Source of the DNA: Spirochaetaceae bacterium | GTDB lineage: Bacteria > Spirochaetota > Spirochaetia > Treponematales > Breznakiellaceae | Assembly: GCA_031273985.1 (NCBI GenBank) | Contig: JAISQV010000176.1 | Location: forward strand, 1-5,041 | DNA: 5,041 nt | Direction of reading: 5' to 3' | Shown: positions 1-4,860 of the stretch, in pieces | How positions within the stretch are numbered: the first letter of the stretch is position 1 | Layout: each line of letters opens with the position of its first letter | Program-made: the position numbers and the translations under genes | The notes under the pieces: generated by a model | Database searches by the model: none | Told to the model about the DNA's origin: nothing | The model's input: only the letters and a program-made list of their open reading frames with translations

Positions 1-255
1 GACGCGGAGGAAAGGCAGCAGGTCCCCTACAACGGCAGCCCCCAGCGGCCCGCCGCCAGCGCCCCCGTAGCCCTGACCCTGAGTTACCGCACCCTCTCCG
101 GCGTCCCCCCGGAGAGCCCTCACGCGGCGCCCGCCGGTCCGGGCCTCTACCGGGTAACCCTCTCCTTCGCCGGGGACCGCCGCTACTACGGCGCCTCCAG
201 GGAAATAGACTTCGCCATCCTGGCGGAACAGCCGCCCTCCCCCGGTAAGATGTAA
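1..255 (+). CDS. C-terminal fragment of an MBG/Ig-like domain protein (5' end outside window)
   Basis: The frame is open from base 1 to a TAA at 253-255 and gives 84 residues of a longer protein. The fragment reads as one beta-sandwich repeat of the MBG/bacterial Ig-like type: an opening VPYNGSPQRP, a middle strand ALTLSYRTLSG, then GPGLYRVTLSFAGDRRYYGAS and a final DFAIL strand. The motif order (YNG near the start, G-Y-VT--F-GD--Y-AS near the end) is typical of that fold. Such modules are usually extracellular or periplasmic spacers or adhesive domains. After the domain only a short Pro/Ser-rich tail follows, with no sortase motif or membrane anchor. The N-terminus and any signal peptide or catalytic domain lie outside the window, so the overall function cannot be stated. 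It is the last gene of its own unit, since a promoter follows 18 bp later. I am sure of the reading frame and moderately sure of the fold. Confidence 0.6.
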   Translation, partial: DAEERQQVPYNGSPQRPAASAPVALTLSYRTLSGVPPESPHAAPAGPGLYRVTLSFAGDRRYYGASREIDFAILAEQPPSPGKM

Positions 256-273
256 GTGAGGCAATGCGATAGC

Positions 274-302
274 TTGACTCCCGCCACGCGCCGGTGTAGA
301 TT
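274..302 (+). promoter_or_regulatory. Sigma-70-type promoter for the zinc-ribbon/rpsT operon
   Basis: A -35 box TTGACT (274-279; 5 of 6 to consensus) and a -10 box TAGATT (297-302; 4 of 6) are separated by exactly 17 bp. This predicts a transcript start near 309 and a leader of about 27 nt before the ATG at 336. A perfect TATAAT also occurs at 318-323, but it has no -35 partner at proper spacing and would start the message inside the ribosome-binding site, so I prefer the upstream pair. This is the only good promoter I see ahead of the six-gene block. Confidence 0.55.
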
Positions 303-323
303 GAGACGTTCATTCAATATAAT

Positions 324-329
324 GAGGAG
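324..329 (+). promoter_or_regulatory. Shine-Dalgarno site of the zinc-ribbon gene
   Basis: GAGGAG lies 6 nt upstream of the ATG at 336. It is a strong ribosome-binding site and supports the reality and start of this very short gene. Confidence 0.7.
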
Positions 330-335
330 ATGACG

Positions 336-509
336 ATGGCTCTAGCCAGCAAGAATGCCCGGACCAGCAGCACGACCCAGAAATTTTTCTGTTCTTCCTG
401 CGGGGGCGAAGTCAAGATGAAAACCCTGTTCGAAAACGGCAAGGTCAAGAATGTCGCCGAATGTGAGAAGTGCAAGCGTACCGAGCGGCGTCCGTCGGAT
501 TTCAGATGA
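336..509 (+). CDS. Small four-cysteine zinc-ribbon protein (57 aa)
   Basis: This short gene has an ATG at 336, a strong GAGGAG ribosome-binding site and a TGA at 507-509. The product is a basic 57-residue protein with two cysteine pairs, C19-S-S-C22 and C43-E-K-C46, separated by 20 residues. That spacing is expected for a rubredoxin-knuckle zinc ribbon. The N-terminus (ALASKNARTSST) is polar and likely flexible, and the C-terminus (KRTERRPSDFR) is strongly basic. The second position of the first pair is followed by GGE, a usual knuckle turn. It sits directly behind a promoter and 69 nt ahead of rpsT, so it is probably co-transcribed with S20. Size, basic charge and context suggest a ribosome- or RNA-associated zinc ribbon in the general style of L33 or L36, but the sequence does not match either family as I know them. 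I do not recognise a named family. The frame, ribosome-binding site and cysteine pattern make the gene itself credible. Confidence 0.8.
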   Translation: MALASKNARTSSTTQKFFCSSCGGEVKMKTLFENGKVKNVAECEKCKRTERRPSDFR

Positions 510-513
510 CGCG

Positions 514-539
514 CCGGCGCCTGGACGCCGCCGCGCCGG
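514..539 (+). other. GC-rich inverted repeat between zinc-ribbon gene and rpsT
   Basis: CCGGCGC (514-520) is the exact reverse complement of GCGCCGG (533-539), giving a 7-bp stem with a 12-nt loop just after the zinc-ribbon stop codon. No T-run follows (only GTTTAAG about 12 nt later), so it is not a convincing intrinsic terminator. It could be an mRNA-processing or stabilising structure, or a partial attenuator that sets the rpsT dose. It may also be chance in such GC-rich sequence. Confidence 0.3.
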
Positions 540-564
540 AGCGGGCCGTGTTTAAGATTAGATT

Positions 565-570
565 AGGGGG
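565..570 (+). promoter_or_regulatory. Shine-Dalgarno site that fixes the TTG start of rpsT
   Basis: AGGGGG lies 8 nt upstream of TTG 579 within an otherwise AT-rich leader. There is no ATG or GTG alternative at the right place, so this site decides the start codon. The S20 N-terminus (MAGKISSAEKR after initiation) begins exactly here. Confidence 0.7.
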
Positions 571-578
571 GTTTACCT

Positions 579-854
579 TTGGCAGGCAAGATTAGTTCCG
601 CTGAAAAGCGGCATAGACAAAGTGAAGAGCGGCGCCTCAGAAACAAGGCGGTCAAGAGTTCCGTCAGGACCAGCGCCAAAAAAGTAGCGGTTCTGGTTCA
701 GCAGAAGAACGTCGCTGAGGCCGAAACGGCCCTGCGGGACATGATCAAGAAGATCGATACCGCCGCGGGAAAGGGAATCATCAAGAAAAATACCGCTTCC
801 CGGAAAAAATCCCGAATGCAGCGCCTGTTCAATTCACTGAAAGCAGCTCAGTAA
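579..854 (+). CDS. rpsT: Small-subunit ribosomal protein S20
   Basis: The product is 91 residues, the normal size for bS20, which binds 16S rRNA early in 30S assembly through a three-helix bundle. Diagnostic features are the basic N-terminus (SSAEKRHRQSEERR, residues 6-19), NKAVKSSVRT (22-31), and the hallmark block IDTAAGKGIIKKNTASRKK (59-77) followed by SRMQRLFNSL. Lys and Arg make up roughly a third of the protein. Translation starts at TTG 579 behind an AGGGGG site. E. coli rpsT is also known to use UUG, where the weak start is tied to autogenous control by free S20, so the same logic may apply here. The gene is the second of the operon. Its stop codon lies inside a short hairpin that ends 2 nt before the HU start. 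I see nothing damaged or unusual in the protein itself. Confidence 0.96.
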   Translation: MAGKISSAEKRHRQSEERRLRNKAVKSSVRTSAKKVAVLVQQKNVAEAETALRDMIKKIDTAAGKGIIKKNTASRKKSRMQRLFNSLKAAQ

Positions 855-865
855 GCCCCGCTTAC
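851..865 (+). promoter_or_regulatory. Hairpin at the rpsT stop / HU start junction
   Basis: GTAAGC (851-856) and GCTTAC (860-865) are perfect inverted repeats around a CCC loop (857-859). The 15-nt structure contains the rpsT TAA (852-854) and ends 2 nt before the HU ATG at 868. It occupies the place where a Shine-Dalgarno sequence should be, and none is present. It may enforce translational coupling, with ribosomes finishing rpsT opening the HU start, or it may be a protein-binding site. The repeat is certain and the function is inferred. Confidence 0.45.
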
Positions 866-867
866 CT

Positions 868-1221
868 ATGGCCGGGAAAAAAGTAACCAAAATCGATCTG
901 ATCGACGCGGTGTACCTGAAAACCGGGATGAACCGCAAGGAGATCAGGGAGGTCATTGATCTTTTCCTGGGCGAAGTCCGGGAAACCCTGGCGGGCGGCG
1001 CCAACGTGGAGCTCCGGGGCTTCGGCACCTTCGAGGTGCGGATCCGCAAGGGCAAGTCCGAGGCGCGGAACCCCCGCACAGGCGGCACGGTGGCGGTTCA
1101 TTCCCACGGCGTGGCCGCCTTCAAGCCGGGCCGGAGGCTGCGGCAGGAAGCCTGGAAAGCGGGGATGGAGGGAGCGGAGCTTCTTTCAGGCCCCGCCCCG
1201 GCGCCTCCCGAGGCCCCGTGA
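868..1221 (+). CDS. HU-family DNA-binding nucleoid protein with extended C-terminus
   Basis: Residues 1-92 form a full HU/IHF fold. The helical N-terminal half is TKIDLIDAVYLKTGMNRKEIREVIDLFLGEV in content (about 7-37). It is followed by the beta-saddle and arm with the family signature GFGTFEVRIRKG (51-62) and ARNPRTG (66-72). Pro69 is the arm-tip proline that intercalates and kinks DNA in this family. AFKPGRRLR (84-92) is the usual HU ending. The protein then continues for about 25 residues with an Ala/Pro/Glu-rich tail (LSGPAPAPPEAP at the end), making 117 aa against the usual 90 or so. The tail could be disordered, or it could be a by-product of the stop codon having moved into the 4-nt GTGA overlap with lnt. 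No clear Shine-Dalgarno precedes the ATG, so translation probably depends on rpsT. HU proteins act as dimers that bend DNA and compact the chromosome. Sequence alone does not separate HU from IHF-like paralogues. Confidence 0.92.
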   Translation: MAGKKVTKIDLIDAVYLKTGMNRKEIREVIDLFLGEVRETLAGGANVELRGFGTFEVRIRKGKSEARNPRTGGTVAVHSHGVAAFKPGRRLRQEAWKAGMEGAELLSGPAPAPPEAP

Positions 1222-2879
1222 GCCTCTCCCGGCGCGGGGGCGGGTTTCTCCGCCGCTTCCTGGTCAATCTGGGGGCCTTGCTCTGCGCGATGCTCCTCTT
1301 TGCCGCATCCTTCCCCAACCCCTTCTTTTCCGAAGGGCTCCCCTTCTGCGCCTGGATCGCCCTTGTCCCGGTCTTTTGGCTCGCCAACCGGCTGAGTATC
1401 GCGGCCTCGGCGCTCTGGGGGGCGGTCTACGGCTACGGCGCCTACAATCTCTTCAATTACTGGCTGGGCGCCTTTCACCCCCTGGCCGGCCATGTGGCGG
1501 GGGGGCTGTTCCTGCTCTACTTTGCCCTGCTCTTCCCCCTGTTCCGCCTGTCCACAATACTCTTTCCCCGGCGGGGTTACCTGCTCCAGTGGCTCCTCTG
1601 GCTGGGCTGGGAATATCTGCGGACCCTGGGCTTTGCCGGTTATTCCTACGGGATCATGGGCTACTCCCAGTGGAAGGCCCTGCCGCTGATCCAGATCGCC
1701 GCGATCTTCGGGGTCTGGGGGGTCTCCGCCCTGGTGGTCTTCCCCTCGGCCTACCTCGCCGCGGCCCTGCGGGACTGGAGCCCCGGAGCGGCCCTTAAGG
1801 GGATTGGCGGCTTCTTCCGGCGGGAGCGGCTTCCGGGCCTCCTCTGGCTTGCCGCCCTGATCCTCAGCCTGGGCTACGGTTTTCTCGCGCCCCGGGATTA
1901 TTCCGCCGCCCCCAAGATCAGGGCCGCCCTGATTCAGCCCAACAACGATCCCTGGAAGGGCGGAATAAGCCAGTACCGCGCCAATTTTCAGACCCTGAGG
2001 CGGCTTTCCCTGGAAGCCCTGGCGGCGGAATCCCGGACCAACCTCGTCGTGTGGTCCGAGACGGCTTTCATCCCCCGGATCTACTGGCACAGCCGCTACC
2101 GGGAGGATCCCGCCTCCTGGGCCCTGGTGCAGGACCTTTTGGCCTTTCTGGGTGAAACGGGCGTGCCCTTCGTGATAGGCAACGACGACGCCCGGAGGGA
2201 GCCCCCCAAGAACCCCGAGGATAACTACCGGGTGGACTATAACGCCGCCCTGCTCTTCCGCTCCGGGGCCCTGGCCGGCCAGTACCGCAAGACACACCTC
2301 GTGCCCTTCACCGAGCACTTTCCCTACAAAAAGGAGTTTCCCTGGGTCTACGACATACTGGTAAAGGCCAACACCCATATGTGGGAGCCCGGCAGGGAGC
2401 TCACGATCTTTGAAATTCCCCTTCCCGGCGAAGGGGCCGCCGGAGAGGCGCCGCTGAGATTCGCCACGCCCATCTGTTTTGAAGACACCTTCGGCTACCT
2501 TTCCCGCGATTTTGTCCGCCGGGGGGCGGAACTTATCGTGAATCTTTCCAACGATTCCTGGTCCAAGAGCCTCGCCTGCCAAATGCAGCACCTCGGCATG
2601 GCGGTGTTCCGGGCGGTGGAAAACCGCCGCTCCATGGCCCGCGCCACCGCCTCGGGCCAGACCTGCGGCATAGCCCCGGACGGGCGGATCACCGCCATGG
2701 CCCCGGACCGGGAGGAGGCCTGGCTCACCGTGGAACTCCCCCTGCTCCGAACCTTGACGCCCTACACCCGTTTCGGCGATATTTGGGGGCAAAGCTTCGC
2801 CCTTCTCGGTTTATTGATCTTGTTGACGGGGACGATACTGAATATACTAAAACAGGTTTCGAAGAAAGCCGCCGGTTAG
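1218..2879 (+). CDS. lnt: Apolipoprotein N-acyltransferase
   Basis: This 553-residue inner-membrane enzyme transfers an acyl chain from phospholipid to the N-terminal cysteine of diacylglyceryl apolipoproteins, the last step of lipoprotein maturation after Lgt and LspA. The first 220 or so residues are hydrophobic, with about six membrane spans (for example LVNLGALLCAMLLFAASF at 15-32 and GGLFLLYFALLFPLF near 95). A nitrilase-fold periplasmic domain follows (about 232-520), then a last span (about 526-546) and a basic cytoplasmic end. The nitrilase triad is visible: Glu281 in VVWSETAF, Lys358 in YRKTHLVPFTEHFP and Cys420 in TPICFEDTF. They align with E. coli E267, K335 and C387, and Glu366 matches E343. 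The residue after the nucleophile is Phe rather than the Tyr388 of E. coli. The GTG start overlaps the HU stop by 4 nt, with GAGG at 1210-1213 only 4 nt upstream, which suggests coupled translation. Confidence 0.95.
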   Translation: MSLSRRGGGFLRRFLVNLGALLCAMLLFAASFPNPFFSEGLPFCAWIALVPVFWLANRLSIAASALWGAVYGYGAYNLFNYWLGAFHPLAGHVAGGLFLLYFALLFPLFRLSTILFPRRGYLLQWLLWLGWEYLRTLGFAGYSYGIMGYSQWKALPLIQIAAIFGVWGVSALVVFPSAYLAAALRDWSPGAALKGIGGFFRRERLPGLLWLAALILSLGYGFLAPRDYSAAPKIRAALIQPNNDPWKGGISQYRANFQTLRRLSLEALAAESRTNLVVWSETAFIPRIYWHSRYREDPASWALVQDLLAFLGETGVPFVIGNDDARREPPKNPEDNYRVDYNAALLFRSGALAGQYRKTHLVPFTEHFPYKKEFPWVYDILVKANTHMWEPGRELTIFEIPLPGEGAAGEAPLRFATPICFEDTFGYLSRDFVRRGAELIVNLSNDSWSKSLACQMQHLGMAVFRAVENRRSMARATASGQTCGIAPDGRITAMAPDREEAWLTVELPLLRTLTPYTRFGDIWGQSFALLGLLILLTGTILNILKQVSKKAAG

Positions 2880-2887
2880 GCCCGGTC

Positions 2888-2893
2888 TGAGGT
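2888..2893 (+). promoter_or_regulatory. Shine-Dalgarno site of the response-regulator gene
   Basis: TGAGGT lies 6 nt before ATG 2899 in the 19-nt gap after lnt. It is one of the better ribosome-binding sites in the block, so this gene is probably translated independently of lnt termination. Confidence 0.55.
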
Positions 2894-2898
2894 AAAGG

Positions 2899-3612
2899 AT
2901 GAATTCCAGAAAAAAGATACTAATCGTAGACGATGAGCAGCTCAACCTTGAATTTTTTGATGTCATGCTCTCAAAACTTGGATTTATCGTGGAAAAGGCG
3001 GAAGACGGCGTTGAAGCTCTGGAGCAGGTCAAGCGTTTCGAACCCGATGTGATCATGTTGGACAATATTATGCCCCGGATGTCCGGCTGGGAGGTAACCA
3101 AAACCCTCAAGGCGGACCCCCTGTACCGGGATATTCCCATCATCATGTTCTCCGCCCTGGGGGATGTAAAGGACAAGGTGGAGGGCTTTGAACTGGGCAT
3201 AGACGACTACATCACCAAGCCCTTTAATTTTTCCGAGGTTCTTGCCCGGATTCAGGCGGTGCTGCGGAACCGGGAACTCTACGGGCAGATCCTCGTCCGG
3301 GAATCCCGGCTCAACCTGGCGGAAGCTTTCACCTCCGCCATAAAGCCCTACATAGCGGACTTCCTCAAGAGTATCGACGACCTGGACGCGGCCTGCGCCG
3401 GAATTGCGCCGGGGGCCGGTGCGGAAGCCCTGCCCGGCCTGGTGGCGCGGATCCGCGAAAAGACCCTGGGCGCCCGGAAGAATATCACGGAGCTAAGCGC
3501 CACCATCGATAAAACCATCTCCGAGTGGGAGGACCTCAAAAAGAATGAGATTGAAGTACAGGCCCTGGAAAAACAGTTCCGCAAGGGCCCCCAGCAGAAA
3601 CAGGGAATCTAG
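2899..3612 (+). CDS. REC-domain response regulator with helical, non-DNA-binding C-terminus
   Basis: Residues 5-122 are a canonical CheY-like receiver. ILIVDDE carries the acidic pair Asp11/Asp12, MLDNIMP carries the phospho-acceptor Asp55, MFSAL carries the switch Ser85, and DDYITKPF carries Lys107. All residues needed for Mg-dependent phosphorylation are present. Residues about 123-237 are not a winged helix, helix-turn-helix, GGDEF, EAL or HD domain. They look like two or three long amphipathic helices (NLAEAFTSAIKPYIADFLKSI, then RIREKTLGARKNITELSATI and onwards, ending in a charged Lys/Gln/Glu coiled-coil-like tail) split by a Gly/Ala/Pro-rich hinge (GIAPGAGAEALPG). The arrangement recalls a kinase dimerisation region, but the whole protein contains no histidine, so it cannot autophosphorylate. 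The output is probably protein-protein interaction. The gene follows lnt by 19 nt and precedes the bactofilin by 8 nt, with no cognate kinase in the window. Confidence 0.88.
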   Translation: MNSRKKILIVDDEQLNLEFFDVMLSKLGFIVEKAEDGVEALEQVKRFEPDVIMLDNIMPRMSGWEVTKTLKADPLYRDIPIIMFSALGDVKDKVEGFELGIDDYITKPFNFSEVLARIQAVLRNRELYGQILVRESRLNLAEAFTSAIKPYIADFLKSIDDLDAACAGIAPGAGAEALPGLVARIREKTLGARKNITELSATIDKTISEWEDLKKNEIEVQALEKQFRKGPQQKQGI

Positions 3613-3620
3613 CATCCGTC

Positions 3621-4040
3621 ATGGCGCTTGAAGGCGGAAGGCGGGAAACCGAGGCGAAGGTAACCTTCGGCCCCGGCACCAATTTTAACGGGCTCCTCAA
3701 GTTCAGGGAAAGCCTCTGCATACGGGGAAAATTCACAGGCACCATCGAGGCCCAGGGCTCCCTCATCGTCGACCGGGGCGCCGTGGTGGAGGCGGATCAC
3801 ATTTCCGTCAGCTCCCTCACGGTGTACGGCGCCGTGATCGGGACCATTCATGCGGCGGACAAGATCGACGTAATGAGCGGCGCCGAAGTCCGGGGAGACC
3901 TCACCGCCATGCGGCTCCGCATTGCCGACGAAGTTCTCTTTGAGGGCCGCTGCTCCATGATTCAGACGGAGAAGGAGGTGGATATTTTCTCCAGGCCCAC
4001 GGAGGAGATCAAGGCGGAACTCCAAAAAACCAATGGCTAG
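3621..4040 (+). CDS. Bactofilin-family cytoskeletal protein
   Basis: The 139-residue protein consists almost entirely of the short beta-strand repeats of the bactofilin right-handed beta-helix: TFGPGTNFNGLLKF, LCIRGKFTGTIEAQGSLIV, GAVVEADHISVSSLTVYG, VIGTIHAADKIDVMSGAEVRGDL, ending near residue 119 in FEGRCSMI, the usual end of the domain. Recurring G-x-I/V and G-D/T-L/I steps about every 17-19 residues mark the coils. Short polar tails flank it (10 residues before, about 20 after). Bactofilins polymerise without nucleotide into filaments on the inner membrane face and organise cell-wall enzymes; in spirochaetes such as Leptospira they affect helical shape. No M23 peptidase partner is present in this window. 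The start ATG has only a distant AGGGAA (3602-3607) as a possible ribosome-binding site and lies 8 nt after the response-regulator stop, so coupled translation is likely. The last 8 nt overlap the next gene. Confidence 0.9.
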   Translation: MALEGGRRETEAKVTFGPGTNFNGLLKFRESLCIRGKFTGTIEAQGSLIVDRGAVVEADHISVSSLTVYGAVIGTIHAADKIDVMSGAEVRGDLTAMRLRIADEVLFEGRCSMIQTEKEVDIFSRPTEEIKAELQKTNG

Positions 4041-4530
4041 CCCTGCGGACCCGGATACCTTTCCGGAGGCGGAAACCCTGGTGCGGCGCGCCGGGGAACG
4101 GGGCCTCCGCATAGCCGTGGCCGAATCCTGCACGGCGGGGCTCGTGGCGGAGCTCCTGGCCCGGATACCCGGAGCTTCCCGGGTCCTGTGGGGCTCCTTT
4201 GTTGCCTATACCGTGGAGGCGAAGACCTGTATGCTCAAGATAGACGGGGACCTCATAGCCCGTTACGGGGCGGTAAGCCGGGAAACCGCCCTGCTCATGG
4301 CGGAGGCGGCCCTCGCCCTGAGCGGCGCGGATCGCGCGGTTTCCGTAACCGGCCTCGCCGGGCCCGAAGGCGACGGCACGGCGGTACCCGTGGGAACGGT
4401 CTGGATAGGCCTTGCCCGGCAGGACGGGGCGGCGGAGGCTCATTCCTTCAGCTACGATCTGCCCCGGAACGAGCTTCGCAGGGCCGCCGCCAGGGAAGCC
4501 CTGGAGCTTCTCCGCCGCTCCCTGGACTAG
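4033..4530 (+). CDS. pncC: CinA C-terminal-domain nicotinamide-nucleotide amidase (PncC type)
   Basis: At 165 residues this is a stand-alone CinA C-terminal domain without the N-terminal MoaB-like half of full CinA. Family motifs are clear: AVAESCTAGLVAELL (28-42, with the catalytic-type Ser32), GSFVAYTVEAK (54-64, with Tyr59 and Lys64), the GAVSRETA block, and VSVTGLAGPEGDGTAVPVGTV followed by WIG, the conserved glycine-rich loop. The family hydrolyses nicotinamide mononucleotide to nicotinic acid mononucleotide and ammonia, returning NMN (for example from DNA ligase turnover) to NAD synthesis. The usual AESCTGG has Ala in place of its first Gly, a conservative change. ATG 4033 lies inside the bactofilin frame (ATGGCTAG, 8-nt overlap including the bactofilin stop) with no good ribosome-binding site, which suggests reinitiation. 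It is the last gene of the block. I am confident of the family; the amidase activity is inferred from it. The symbol cinA is also used. Confidence 0.92.
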   Translation: MASPADPDTFPEAETLVRRAGERGLRIAVAESCTAGLVAELLARIPGASRVLWGSFVAYTVEAKTCMLKIDGDLIARYGAVSRETALLMAEAALALSGADRAVSVTGLAGPEGDGTAVPVGTVWIGLARQDGAAEAHSFSYDLPRNELRRAAAREALELLRRSLD

Positions 4531-4568
4531 TACGGTGTCTGCAATTAAGCTGTGAGTAAGACGAGGAG

Positions 4569-4646
4569 AATATTAACCGCGGACTAGACTTTTTGTTCAA
4601 AATTCCTTCTTCGTCCGTGAAATCTGTCTTGTCCGTGGTTATATTA
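4569..4646. repeat. AT-richer intergenic inverted repeat with internal GTCCGTG direct repeats
   Basis: AACCGCGGAC (4575-4584) pairs with GTCCGTGGTT (4631-4640) over 10 positions, one of them G-T, enclosing 46 nt. Within it GTCCGTG occurs at 4613-4619 and again at 4631-4637, 18 bp apart and separated by AAATCTGTCTT. The base composition is clearly AT-richer than the genes upstream. Read on the minus strand it gives AACCACGGACAAGACAGATT, a pattern I associate from memory with a class of dispersed intergenic repeats in many bacterial genomes, often around small mobile-looking ORFs. That association is unverified. It begins about 40 nt after the amidase stop. It has no proper T-run, so it is a poor terminator. 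Confidence 0.55.
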
Positions 4647-4772
4647 AAAATTTGTCCTTACGCATAGATTCACATATACGACACAGACTGCGTACGAGCC
4701 CCCCCGCAAGGCGGCGGACTTGGCCGTGATGTCTCACGTAAAAATTACTGAAAGGGTTTGGGGGGCGTTGCT

Positions 4773-4795
4773 GCTGAAAGCCTGCGGCTTTCAGC
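4773..4795. repeat. Perfect hairpin A (10-bp stem, TGC loop)
   Basis: GCTGAAAGCC (4773-4782) and GGCTTTCAGC (4786-4795) are exact reverse complements around a TGC loop (4783-4785). It is the first of two tandem hairpins with identical geometry. No T-run follows, so it is not an intrinsic terminator on the plus strand, and none is evident on the minus strand. Confidence 0.85.
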
Positions 4796-4798
4796 TTG

Positions 4799-4821
4799 GG
4801 AGTTTTGCTGCGCAAAACTCC
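4799..4821. repeat. Perfect hairpin B (10-bp stem, TGC loop)
   Basis: GGAGTTTTGC (4799-4808) and GCAAAACTCC (4812-4821) are exact reverse complements around a TGC loop (4809-4811). It lies 3 nt after hairpin A and has the same 23-nt length and the same loop but an unrelated stem sequence. The pairing is therefore conserved in form rather than copied. Confidence 0.85.
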
Positions 4822-4841
4822 AGGGAGAGAGCACGGGGCGT

Positions 4842-4858
4842 TGCGGGGTGTCCCCGCA
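4842..4858. repeat. Hairpin C (7-bp stem, TGT loop)
   Basis: TGCGGGG (4842-4848) pairs exactly with CCCCGCA (4852-4858) around TGT. It is preceded by GGGGCGTTGC (4835-4844), which also occurs at 4762-4771 just before hairpin A. This 10-bp direct repeat, offset by 73 bp, hints that the hairpin units share a lead-in sequence. Confidence 0.7.
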
Positions 4859-4860
4859 CG

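Noticed and set aside
318..323. Perfect TATAAT as the -10 box of the first promoter
   Set aside because: No -35 box lies at 16-18 bp spacing, and the start site would fall in the ribosome-binding site. The TTGACT/TAGATT pair upstream is better.
956..1798. 280-codon plus-strand frame overlapping HU and lnt
   Set aside because: It is a frame shadow of HU and lnt. Its product is Pro/Arg/Leu-rich, without motifs, and it has no ribosome-binding site.
1098..2792. Very long (564-codon) open frame on the minus strand opposite lnt
   Set aside because: It lies wholly antisense to a well-supported lnt and translates to Gly/Pro/Arg-rich low-complexity sequence with no domain. GC-rich third positions in lnt explain the lack of stops.
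3609..4133. 174-codon minus-strand frame opposite the bactofilin
   Set aside because: It is antisense to a clear bactofilin and shows no recognisable motif.
4575..4650. Intrinsic terminator after the amidase gene
   Set aside because: The stem is interrupted by a 46-nt loop and followed by ATATTAAAAATTT rather than a T-run, so it fits a repeat better than a terminator.
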